From Aquificota bacterium (lineage in GTDB: Bacteria; Thermosulfidibacterota; Thermosulfidibacteria; Thermosulfidibacterales; Thermosulfidibacteraceae), in contig WGAU01000017.1 of the NCBI GenBank assembly GCA_015494645.1, forward strand, positions 1 through 20,943: a stretch of DNA of 20,943 bases, in the 5' to 3' direction. The translations under genes and the position numbers were made by a program. This document shows, one piece after another, positions 14,335-20,943 of this stretch. The notes under the pieces are model-generated. The model made no database searches. It was not told the DNA's origin and saw only the letters and a list, made by a program, of their open reading frames with translations. The first letter of the stretch is position 1, and every line of letters starts with the position of its first letter.

Positions 14335-15225
14335 GTGAACTTTCAAGAGGTTATCCTAAAGCTTCAAGAGTTTTGGGCAGATTATGGCTGTGTAATACAG
14401 CAGCCTTACGATATAGAGGTTGGTGCAGGTACCATGAACCCTGCTACCTTTTTAAGGGTCCTTGGCCCTGAGCCTTGGAAAGTAGCCTATGTTGAACCTT
14501 CCCGTAGACCCACGGATGGACGATACGGCGAAAATCCCAACAGATTACAGCACTATTATCAGTTCCAGGTTATCATAAAACCATCTCCCGATGACATTCA
14601 AGAAGTGTACTTGGAAAGCCTTAAGTACTTAGGCATAGATCCTCTAAAGCACGACATCAGATTCGTTGAAGACGATTGGGAATCCCCTACCTTAGGAGCA
14701 TGGGGCTTAGGCTGGGAGGTCTGGCTGGATGGCATGGAAATCACCCAGTTCACATACTTTCAACAAGCAGGTGGTATAGACCTTGACCCTATCTCCGTTG
14801 AAATAACCTACGGTACCGAAAGAATTGCCATGTACATCCAGGGTATAGACAACGTATTCAACCTCAAGTGGGTGGACAATGTAACTTACGGAGACATCCA
14901 TCACCAAGGAGAGGTAGAATTCTCCAAATTCAACTTTGAAGAAGCCGATGTGGAAATGCACTTTAAGCTGTTTGAAATGTACGAAAAGGAATGCTTAAGA
15001 CTTATAGAGAAAGATCTTGTGTTTCCCGCCTATGATTTCTGCTTAAAATGTTCCCACACTTTCAATGTTCTTGATGCCAGAGGAGCAATAAGTGTAAAGG
15101 AAAGAACCAGCTACATTGCAAGGGTGAGGAAGTTGGCTCGCCTCTGCGCCGAAGGGTATCTAAAGCAAAGGGAAAGAATGGGTTACCCATTACTCAAGAA
15201 AAAAGCCTTCTCCAATGCTGATTGA
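14335..15225 (+). CDS. glyQ: Glycyl-tRNA synthetase alpha subunit
   Basis: This is the catalytic subunit of the heterotetrameric bacterial glycyl-tRNA synthetase, a class II enzyme charging tRNA-Gly. Hallmarks are GCVIQQPYDIEVGAGTMNP, LGPEPWKVAYVEPSRRPTDGRYGENPNRLQHYYQFQV, GAWGLGWEVW and QFTYFQQAGG. The start is taken as GTG 14335 (MNFQEVILKL), preceded by GGGAGGT (14324-14330). An upstream in-frame TTG at 14296 would add 13 residues that do not look like the family. This gives 296 residues, as usual. The beta subunit gene glyS does not follow; a CorC-type gene overlaps by 11 nt instead. A weak promoter may lie at TTGACG (14277-14282) in the 80-bp gap to the divergent gene. Confidence 0.96.
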   Translation: MNFQEVILKLQEFWADYGCVIQQPYDIEVGAGTMNPATFLRVLGPEPWKVAYVEPSRRPTDGRYGENPNRLQHYYQFQVIIKPSPDDIQEVYLESLKYLGIDPLKHDIRFVEDDWESPTLGAWGLGWEVWLDGMEITQFTYFQQAGGIDLDPISVEITYGTERIAMYIQGIDNVFNLKWVDNVTYGDIHHQGEVEFSKFNFEEADVEMHFKLFEMYEKECLRLIEKDLVFPAYDFCLKCSHTFNVLDARGAISVKERTSYIARVRKLARLCAEGYLKQRERMGYPLLKKKAFSNAD

Positions 15226-16447
15226 AGGTGACACAGCCTTACTATTAGCAGGGGTTGTCGTCTTTCTACTTCTCCTTTTAGAAGGGTTCTTTTCAGGATC
15301 GGAAATAGCTTTCCTTTCCCTTCCCCCTGTGAAGGTAAAGGAAGATCAGAGGATTCTTTTCTTTCTTAACAACACCGAAAAGCTTTTGGCCACCACGCTT
15401 CTTGGCACCAATTTATGTGTTATCACCAACTCCGCCTTTGTAACTTACATACTAAAGAAAAAGTACGCTTTGAATGGAGAAATATACACAGTACTGATCC
15501 TTTCCCCCTTGGTACTGCTTTTAGGAGAAACCATCCCCAAAACCTTAGCCAAAAACAGACCTGAAAGCTTTTCCAGAAAGGTAATTCCCATTTTTTCTGT
15601 GGTGTACAAAATCTTTAGTCCTGTAAGCCTATTCTTCATCCAACTGCTAAAGCTTTTGGGACAAGAGGGACTGTCCAAGGAGCTTATTGTCAGCAGAGAA
15701 GAGCTACCGGAGATAATTGAAGCAGAAAAGAACACAGATATAAAGCAACGGGAAAAGGAACTAATACAGGCCATACTTAACTTGCGCCACATAAGAGCAA
15801 AAGAGGTCATGAAGCCTATTATACAAGTTAGAACCCTTGAAAAGAGCCACAGCGTGAAAAGCGCCGTGGAAATAGCCAGTCAGACAGGTTATACCCGCTT
15901 CCCCGTTTACGAAGAGCATATATACAACATCAAAGGCATACTGAACGTATTTGATCTAATAGATGCCCCACTGGATAGCGAGATATCTCCCTTTGTCAAG
16001 GCTGCATCCTTTGTTCCTGAAACAGAAACGGTCTGGAATATCCTTAAAGAAATGCAGGACAGCCATGCCCCTTTGGTTATAGCGGTAGACGAGTACGGAG
16101 CCGCTACTGGACTGATAACTATAGAGGATATATTAGAAGAGCTTGTGGGAGAAATCGCTGACGAGTATGATCTTTTTTCATCCCCTCAGGAAAAGATCGT
16201 TGAGGATAGCGATGGAAGCTATTTAGTTCTCGGCGATACCCCTGTTGACATTTTGGAAGAACGCCTGAAGGTAGGCCTACCCAAAAGGGAAGCCTATGAA
16301 ACATTGGCAGGGTTGGTTATGTACTTTCTGGATAGGATGCCCAAGAAAGGGGATAAAGTAAGTGTGGGTAATTGCGATATTATAGTGGAAGATGCTGATG
16401 AAAGGCATATAAAAAAGATAAGGGTAAGACCATGGAAGGCGGCTTAG
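15215..16447 (+). CDS. CNNM/CorC-HlyC family membrane protein (DUF21, CBS pair, transporter-associated domain)
   Basis: The 410-residue inner-membrane protein belongs to the CorC/CNNM family, linked to Mg2+ and Co2+ efflux. A DUF21 transmembrane domain (about 5-150) has hydrophobic segments near 7-23, 57-80, 90-105 and 123-148, and carries the family motifs FFSGSEIAFLS (25-35) and GETIPKT (104-110). Two cytoplasmic CBS domains follow (about 195-320; typical EDILEELVGEIADEYD at their end). The C-terminal CorC_HlyC domain occupies about 330-408. ATG 15215 overlaps the glyQ end, and its own 3' end overlaps the cyclase start by 16 nt. Historical 'hemolysin' labels for this family are misleading. 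Confidence 0.92.
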   Translation: MLIEGDTALLLAGVVVFLLLLLEGFFSGSEIAFLSLPPVKVKEDQRILFFLNNTEKLLATTLLGTNLCVITNSAFVTYILKKKYALNGEIYTVLILSPLVLLLGETIPKTLAKNRPESFSRKVIPIFSVVYKIFSPVSLFFIQLLKLLGQEGLSKELIVSREELPEIIEAEKNTDIKQREKELIQAILNLRHIRAKEVMKPIIQVRTLEKSHSVKSAVEIASQTGYTRFPVYEEHIYNIKGILNVFDLIDAPLDSEISPFVKAASFVPETETVWNILKEMQDSHAPLVIAVDEYGAATGLITIEDILEELVGEIADEYDLFSSPQEKIVEDSDGSYLVLGDTPVDILEERLKVGLPKREAYETLAGLVMYFLDRMPKKGDKVSVGNCDIIVEDADERHIKKIRVRPWKAA

Positions 16448-17502
16448 AGAGGATAATTGACAGGATCAAGAGGGGAGAACACGACAAACACGACCTTGTT
16501 ACTGTATCCGAAATTGCAAGGAAAGCACTCAAGTACATGGTTGACAAAAACATCCCCGTTATACCTGAGTACTACACCCTCTGGTTCTTTGCCTTCGGTA
16601 GCCTGATAACCAAAGGAATAAATAACCCATCGGAAGAAGAGATACAAAGAGCCTACCAAGAAATCTCTCTGGAGCTATCCTACAACATCTCTCCAGAACT
16701 CATGAAGAAGATTCAGCAAAGAACCCAAGAGATCCTAAGCAACTCTGCAGACATTTTAGTGGGAAGCGTAAACACCATACTGAACTACGACCAAAAACTT
16801 GAAAACTTCACCTCCGAAATTGAGGACAAAAAGCCCGAAGACATAGCTGAGCTGATAAAGGAGCTCTTGGAAGAGATCCAGGCATTAAGACATGAAAACA
16901 GCAAATTGACAAAGGAACTAAAAGCATCCACTAAAAAGCTTACAAAGCTTCACGAAAAATTGGCCATTCAGATGGAACAGGCCTCTTTAGATTTTCTCAC
17001 CCAAGTGCTTTCAAGAAGAGCCTTTGAAAGGATCCTTAGACTCAAACTGGAAAACTTCAGAAGATCTGGCACGGTCTTCTCCTTGATCATGATAGATCCA
17101 GACAACTTCAAAGAAATAAACGACAAGTACGGTCATCTCGCCGGAGATCAGGTGCTCAGAAACATAGCCTTCATCCTTAAAGAAAGCCTCAGAGAAGAAG
17201 ATGCTGTTGCAAGATACGGTGGAGATGAATTTGCTGTTATAGTGTCTTCTCCCCTACAGGATGCTTTGAAAATAGCAAAAAGATTGAAAAGCAACATAGA
17301 AAAGCTCAGGATAGTGTGGGAAAATGAAGAGATTCAAATAGCGGCAAGCTTCGGTATAGCTCAGGCAAGGGAAGGAGACACGGAAATAAGCCTGATAAAC
17401 AGGGCTGACAAAGCCCTATACTTAGCCAAAAGAACAGGCAAAAACTGCATAAAAACGGAACTGGATATCCAAGAGGACTCCGGTGAAACTCCTATACCTT
17501 GA
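16432..17502 (+). CDS. Diguanylate cyclase (GGDEF) with product-inhibition site
   Basis: The 356-residue cytoplasmic protein makes cyclic di-GMP from two GTP. The C-terminal GGDEF domain (about 185-345) is intact: LDFLTQVLSRRAF, the metal site MIDPDNFKEINDKYGH (D222 and N230/D231 region) and RYGGDEF (261-267). REED at 254-257 lies exactly five residues before GGDEF and matches the RxxD I-site for feedback inhibition. Residues 1-130 form a helical domain of unknown input, and about 135-185 looks like a coiled coil typical of dimerising linkers. There are no membrane segments. It overlaps the CorC-type gene upstream by 16 nt and the Ntn-hydrolase gene downstream by 20 nt. Confidence 0.94.
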   Translation: MEGGLERIIDRIKRGEHDKHDLVTVSEIARKALKYMVDKNIPVIPEYYTLWFFAFGSLITKGINNPSEEEIQRAYQEISLELSYNISPELMKKIQQRTQEILSNSADILVGSVNTILNYDQKLENFTSEIEDKKPEDIAELIKELLEEIQALRHENSKLTKELKASTKKLTKLHEKLAIQMEQASLDFLTQVLSRRAFERILRLKLENFRRSGTVFSLIMIDPDNFKEINDKYGHLAGDQVLRNIAFILKESLREEDAVARYGGDEFAVIVSSPLQDALKIAKRLKSNIEKLRIVWENEEIQIAASFGIAQAREGDTEISLINRADKALYLAKRTGKNCIKTELDIQEDSGETPIP

Positions 17503-19117
17503 AGGCAGTTGGGAAGAAATAGGCAGGAAGATAGCCGAAAATACTACGGAAATCGGTGTAAGGACTCTGAAGTATTTTATGGACACCCCCAACAGAATGG
17601 CTTTACACATTGCTCAGGGAAACAGAATCCTACATTCAGTAGTAGTTAAATCCATAGAGCTTCTTTCCAAAAAGCAGGTTTCAAAAATACCCTCTGAAGA
17701 CAAAGCCCTACTAAAGGCTGTAGCTCATGGGCTTAACATCCACGAAGGTAAACTACTTTCAAGCTTCGTTCTTCCTGATGTGCTAAACTACTTTGCTTCC
17801 AAAGGAGACCGAGTAGCAAAAAGATTCATCCTCCCGTTCCTTTTAGGATGTAGCAGTGTTGTTGCCATGGGATCTGCCACCAAAGATGGATACACATACC
17901 ACGGCAGAAATCTTGATTATTTCGGTGGAAAGTGTTGGGAAAAAGGACACTGCATTATGATAATAAAACCACTGAAAAGCACAGCTTTCGTATCCGTAAC
18001 CACTGAAGGAATATACTGCCCAGGAATTACCACCGTAAATGAAGAGGGTATATCCGTCAGTCTGCACTTAAATTTTACGAGAAGTGTCAAAGCAAATAAC
18101 ACCCCTGTAACGGTTACTGCATCCATGATAGCATCAAGGGCTAAAAGTCTTTCAGAGGCTATAGATATAATCCGAGAAAACAGGCCTATGGCGGGCTGGA
18201 CTTTCATTGTAGCCGACGCCAAGGCCAAAGAAGCAGCTATCATAGAAATGTGCGCCGATAAGATAAGCGTTTCACTTCCTGAACATCAAAGCCTTTGGTA
18301 TTCCAACTGTTACATATCCCAAGAACAGAAAGAGAGAGAGTATGCTCCTTCCTACACATGGGTGGAAAACAACTATGCCAGACTGAATAGACTTAAAGAA
18401 CTTGTGTTAACCAACCTGAAAAAATTAGACGAGAAAAAATTGGTTGAGATCCTTGGAGACACATTTGACATAACAATCCAAAAAGACGTCGCCATGGGTC
18501 ATACTGTATCCAACGCTGCCAATATATCAAGTGCCGTTATGAGTTGGGACAAAGATGCTATCTGGGTTTCCTCTTTTCCTGTGCCCGTAAACAGAGGCAA
18601 TTTCAAAGGCTACAAGCTATCTTCTCTGTTTGATGGATCCCCTAAAGAAATAGGCAACATTGAAGGCAAAAGGCTACCGGAACATAAGGAAAGGGCTTTC
18701 AGAATATTTGTAGAGTTCTGTTTTCTTTGGGAAGAAACAGCTTCTGCAAAGGATTGTCTGCCTCTAATTAACAAGGCCGTAGAAGAGGATCCAGAAGAGC
18801 CTTTGTACAGGTTAGTACAGGCATGGATACTGGCTAAGCTAAAACGTTACGAAGAAGCCCTTGACGATCTTAGCTCAATAGAAGAAGCTCAGCTCTGTGC
18901 CAGCAGAAAAGCTCAAGTTTGTCTGTGGCTTGGAAGACTTAACGATTTGGCAGGATCAAGAGCAACTGCCGTTGACTATTACTACAAAGCCATTAGAGCC
19001 TTCCCAAGCATGGACATACAACTTGCTGCATGGGAAGGCATCCGAAAAGGTTACAAAGAAAAGAAGCTAAACAAGCTGGACATACTGCCTTTCATAGCAG
19101 AACACATAGACCTCTAA
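17483..19117 (+). CDS. C45-type autoproteolytic acyltransferase/hydrolase with C-terminal TPR region
   Basis: The 544-residue protein resembles the C45 family of Ntn-hydrolases (acyl-CoA:6-aminopenicillanate acyltransferase-like). Members cleave themselves before a cysteine, which then acts as nucleophile in amide hydrolysis or acyl transfer. The likely site is Gly122-Cys123 in LLGCSSVVAMGSATKDG, followed by the family motif YHGRNLDY (139-146) and NEEGISVSLH. Residues about 425-530 add helical repeats with TPR character (EEPLYRLVQAWILAKLKRYEEAL; AVDYYYKAIRAFPS), longer than the usual family member. There is no signal peptide. The GTG start at 17483 has GAGGA upstream and lies inside the 3' end of the cyclase gene. 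The natural substrate is unknown. Confidence 0.82.
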   Translation: MKLLYLEGSWEEIGRKIAENTTEIGVRTLKYFMDTPNRMALHIAQGNRILHSVVVKSIELLSKKQVSKIPSEDKALLKAVAHGLNIHEGKLLSSFVLPDVLNYFASKGDRVAKRFILPFLLGCSSVVAMGSATKDGYTYHGRNLDYFGGKCWEKGHCIMIIKPLKSTAFVSVTTEGIYCPGITTVNEEGISVSLHLNFTRSVKANNTPVTVTASMIASRAKSLSEAIDIIRENRPMAGWTFIVADAKAKEAAIIEMCADKISVSLPEHQSLWYSNCYISQEQKEREYAPSYTWVENNYARLNRLKELVLTNLKKLDEKKLVEILGDTFDITIQKDVAMGHTVSNAANISSAVMSWDKDAIWVSSFPVPVNRGNFKGYKLSSLFDGSPKEIGNIEGKRLPEHKERAFRIFVEFCFLWEETASAKDCLPLINKAVEEDPEEPLYRLVQAWILAKLKRYEEALDDLSSIEEAQLCASRKAQVCLWLGRLNDLAGSRATAVDYYYKAIRAFPSMDIQLAAWEGIRKGYKEKKLNKLDILPFIAEHIDL

Positions 19118-20007
19118 GTCAGCAACCTGTACCCCAAATCCTTTATAAGCTGCCTATCTAAAGAAACATCTCGTCCTGGACGGGTTAGATACCCCCCCAC
19201 CATGAAACCATCAACCACTGTAGCAGCAAGGGACTGGAGCTCTCTCAAATTGTACTCTCTACCCCCACAGATCCTAATTTCAGACTTGGGAAAACGCACT
19301 CTAAAATAACAAACAATCTTCAAACACTGAAGAGGCGTCAGCCTGTTAGAGTTTCCTAAAGGAGTACCTGGAATAGGTATCAGAAAGTTCAAAGGGATAG
19401 ATTCAGGCTGAAGCTCCATTAGAGCATCTGCCAACAATTCAATGTCCTTCTCATTCTCCCCTAAGCCAAAAAGTCCACCACAGCACAGCTCAAATCCTTT
19501 TTCTTTGACTCTCATGGCAAAGTTAAATTTCTCCCTCCACCCTATCTTAGTAGTCACATTTGGATAGAACCTTTCAGAAGTTTCCAGATTATGGTGAATC
19601 CTCTTTACTCCAACCTGCTTCAACTCATCCAAGAACTCATCTGGCATGATACCCAAAGAAACATCTACCTCAATATCCACTTTTCTGACAATATCGCTAA
19701 CTGCCTCTAATATTGCGGCAAATTCTCTTTCAGTAACTCTTTTACCACTGGTAACAATGCTGTACCTTTTCGCACCGTCCTCCTTGGCCTTCCAAGCTCC
19801 TTCCAACATCTTTTCTTTGGAAACAAGAGGATATACTGGAGCCTTAGTTTTTTCGGGGTAGGCCTGTGCACAAAAAGCGCATCCCCTATCGCACAAACCA
19901 CTTTTAGCATTGATTATTGAGCAAAACTCAAAAAACTCTCCCCTTTCCCTTTTGACAGAAAGGGCTTGAGCAAAAAGATCCCTCCAGCTATCAAAGAGGC
20001 TAATCAT
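19114..20007 (-). CDS. bioB: Biotin synthase (radical SAM), lacking two classical [2Fe-2S] ligands
   Basis: BioB inserts sulfur into dethiobiotin. The 297-residue protein has the radical SAM triad Cys39-x3-Cys43-x2-Cys46 (CDRGCAFCAQ), the family segment IINAKSG, HHNLETSERFYPNV, CCGGLFGLGE (175-184) and a RICGGRE region. Of the E. coli [2Fe-2S] ligands, Cys97 aligns with Ser83 (KRYSIVTSGKR) and Cys128 falls in VDVSLGIM without cysteine; Cys188 is kept (175/176) and Arg260 probably also. This suits the recently described type II biotin synthases of anaerobes with a different auxiliary cluster. ATG 20007 overlaps the upstream lipoprotein gene by 8 nt. The stop codon shares bases with the convergent C45 gene. 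Confidence 0.9.
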   Translation of the reverse strand: MISLFDSWRDLFAQALSVKRERGEFFEFCSIINAKSGLCDRGCAFCAQAYPEKTKAPVYPLVSKEKMLEGAWKAKEDGAKRYSIVTSGKRVTEREFAAILEAVSDIVRKVDIEVDVSLGIMPDEFLDELKQVGVKRIHHNLETSERFYPNVTTKIGWREKFNFAMRVKEKGFELCCGGLFGLGENEKDIELLADALMELQPESIPLNFLIPIPGTPLGNSNRLTPLQCLKIVCYFRVRFPKSEIRICGGREYNLRELQSLAATVVDGFMVGGYLTRPGRDVSLDRQLIKDLGYRLLT

Positions 20008-20488
20008 AGACTCTCCCTGAAACGAATCTCTTCACTTTCCCAGTGGCTATATTTACAAGGCGCACAAAAACCACCGTGTACCCTTCCTTTTCTTGATAGG
20101 TTCCTATTACAACCCAAGGGGTATTAAAAGTCTTAGTTTTCAAAAGAGTAGCATTATCGGTAAGGGCAACTACCCTTCCTTCCTCATCCAACTTGAAAGC
20201 CCTTCTCAGCTTAACCTCATAAATTTCACAGCCACATACTTTTGAAAGGGACGCTTTAAGATACTCTGAGTAAACAGTTCCTTTAAATCCAGGTTTCATA
20301 AGCTCAAGGTTAACAAAATCTGTAACTACCACAGGAGAAAAGGCACACACATTATCCTCCGACGGACAAAGCTTCCCTGCCATACGATCAAAACTAAACT
20401 GAAGATGTCCTTTGTAAACAGCCCTTTCCACAGGAACAAAACACCCCCCAAGCAAAACAGCCATCAAAAGGACAAAAATTAACCTCAT
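20000..20488 (-). CDS. FlgO-domain-like outer-membrane lipoprotein
   Basis: This is a 162-residue lipoprotein: a signal peptide with lipobox LGGC and lipidated Cys16. The body resembles the FlgO domain (VVVTDFVNLELMKPGFKGTVYSEYLKASL, then VVIGTYQEKEGYTVVFVRLVNIATGKV). FlgO/FlgP proteins of Vibrio are outer-membrane lipoproteins needed for a stable flagellum. Additional cysteines (41, 48 and two in KVCGCEIY) may form disulfides. Its ATG overlaps the stop of the other FlgO-type gene as ATGA. A link with biotin synthase downstream is positional only. Confidence 0.75.
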   Translation of the reverse strand: MRLIFVLLMAVLLGGCFVPVERAVYKGHLQFSFDRMAGKLCPSEDNVCAFSPVVVTDFVNLELMKPGFKGTVYSEYLKASLSKVCGCEIYEVKLRRAFKLDEEGRVVALTDNATLLKTKTFNTPWVVIGTYQEKEGYTVVFVRLVNIATGKVKRFVSGRVYD

Positions 20489-20943
20489 TCTACCTTAACC
20501 GCCGGAACAATATCCGGAGCAAACAACCCCTCAATACCGTATATTGGCACAACAGCCTGAGCTGTGGAGACAACCCTGCCTGAAACTGCATCTATAACCC
20601 TTGCATTCACAATAACCTGAGATCCAGCAATAAGATATGTTCCTGTAACCATAAGACCCACCCTTACATTACTGTTCTTTACCTTTGAGCTATCCCTTGT
20701 AAGCACAAACTCGCCTCTCTTATTCATACTTATAGATTTTGACAGCCTTATATCAGTAACATTCCACCCACGCACTTGCAACTCGTGTATCAAGGCCTCC
20801 GTTAACCATCTACCAAAAGTATTAGTGTGATCAAAGTTATTAACGCTGACAAAGGTAGCCACAACGGTGGGCATACTCTTAATTGCCCCTGACAAGTTGT
20901 TCTCCAACTGATCCGCCAAAAATATAACCTTTGAGTTGAGCAA
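20485..20943 (-). CDS. FlgO-domain protein (5' end beyond window)
   Basis: The visible 152 residues form a FlgO domain: IFLADQLENNL at the start, VVATFVSVNNFDHTNTFGRWLTEALIHELQVRGWNV in the middle, and VTGTYLIAGSQVIVNARVIDAVSGRVVSTAQAVVP near the end. The frame is open at the right edge and no signal peptide is seen, so the true start and lipobox must lie outside. It is the upstream partner of the FlgO-like lipoprotein (ATGA overlap). An outer-membrane or periplasmic role in the flagellum is inferred from the family. Confidence 0.82.
   Translation of the reverse strand: MLNSKVIFLADQLENNLSGAIKSMPTVVATFVSVNNFDHTNTFGRWLTEALIHELQVRGWNVTDIRLSKSISMNKRGEFVLTRDSSKVKNSNVRVGLMVTGTYLIAGSQVIVNARVIDAVSGRVVSTAQAVVPIYGIEGLFAPDIVPAVKVE

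Noticed and set aside
19192..19198. C7 run in bioB as a phase-variation switch
   Set aside because: It encodes the ordinary Val-Gly-Gly of a conserved enzyme and an on/off biotin synthase has no evident sense.

Overview
The window reads as chromosome of a thermophilic, anaerobic, probably flagellated Gram-negative-type bacterium. The clues are heavy use of AGG/AGA and ATA codons, dense operons with ATGA-type overlaps, an ORP-type iron-sulfur/ATPase cluster (known as anaerobe-specific), a biotin synthase lacking two ligands of the oxygen-era enzyme, and FlgO-type outer-membrane lipoproteins. Deep-branching thermophiles of the Aquificota/Thermosulfidibacter/Desulfobacterota kind would fit, but the sequence seen here does not fix a taxon. 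No tRNA, rRNA, CRISPR array or insertion sequence was found.

Region 1 (1-7541, minus strand) is one long operon read right to left. It starts with a MerR regulator fused to a NifX/ORP-type domain, then a second NifX-domain protein, two MinD-type ATPases with inserted ferredoxin domains, an Mrp/NBP35 ATPase, a cysteine-rich DUF1847 protein, a 2[4Fe-4S] ferredoxin, aroA and recG (cut by the left edge). The first five genes match the composition of the 'orange protein' (ORP) clusters of sulfate reducers. The operon's promoter contains a perfect 17-bp palindrome, which also sits in the spacer of an opposing promoter for the next gene.

Region 2 (7613-9253, plus) is a single exported, cysteine-rich protein of unknown function, divergent from the MerR operon and apparently sharing its operator. 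It meets head-on a c-di-GMP phosphodiesterase (9262-11262, minus) with a degenerate GGDEF and an intact EAL domain.

Region 3 (11263-13133) is the leucine biosynthesis locus: a promoter, a 27-residue leader peptide with eight leucines, and leuA. Between leader and leuA lie two tandem intrinsic terminators whose arms can pair in a chain of alternatives (leader:T1, T1, T1:T2, T2). This is the most striking regulatory structure in the window. Convergent with leuA is an ApgM-type phosphoglycerate-mutase homologue that has lost nearly all its metal and catalytic residues.

Region 4 (14335-19117, plus) is an overlapping four-gene operon: glyQ, a CNNM/CorC-type membrane protein, a diguanylate cyclase with an I-site, and a C45-type Ntn-hydrolase carrying a C-terminal TPR region. 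Region 5 (19114-20943, minus) holds two tandem FlgO-domain proteins followed by bioB, all overlapping. The opposing c-di-GMP enzymes and the FlgO pair suggest motility and surface functions, but no direct link can be shown from sequence.
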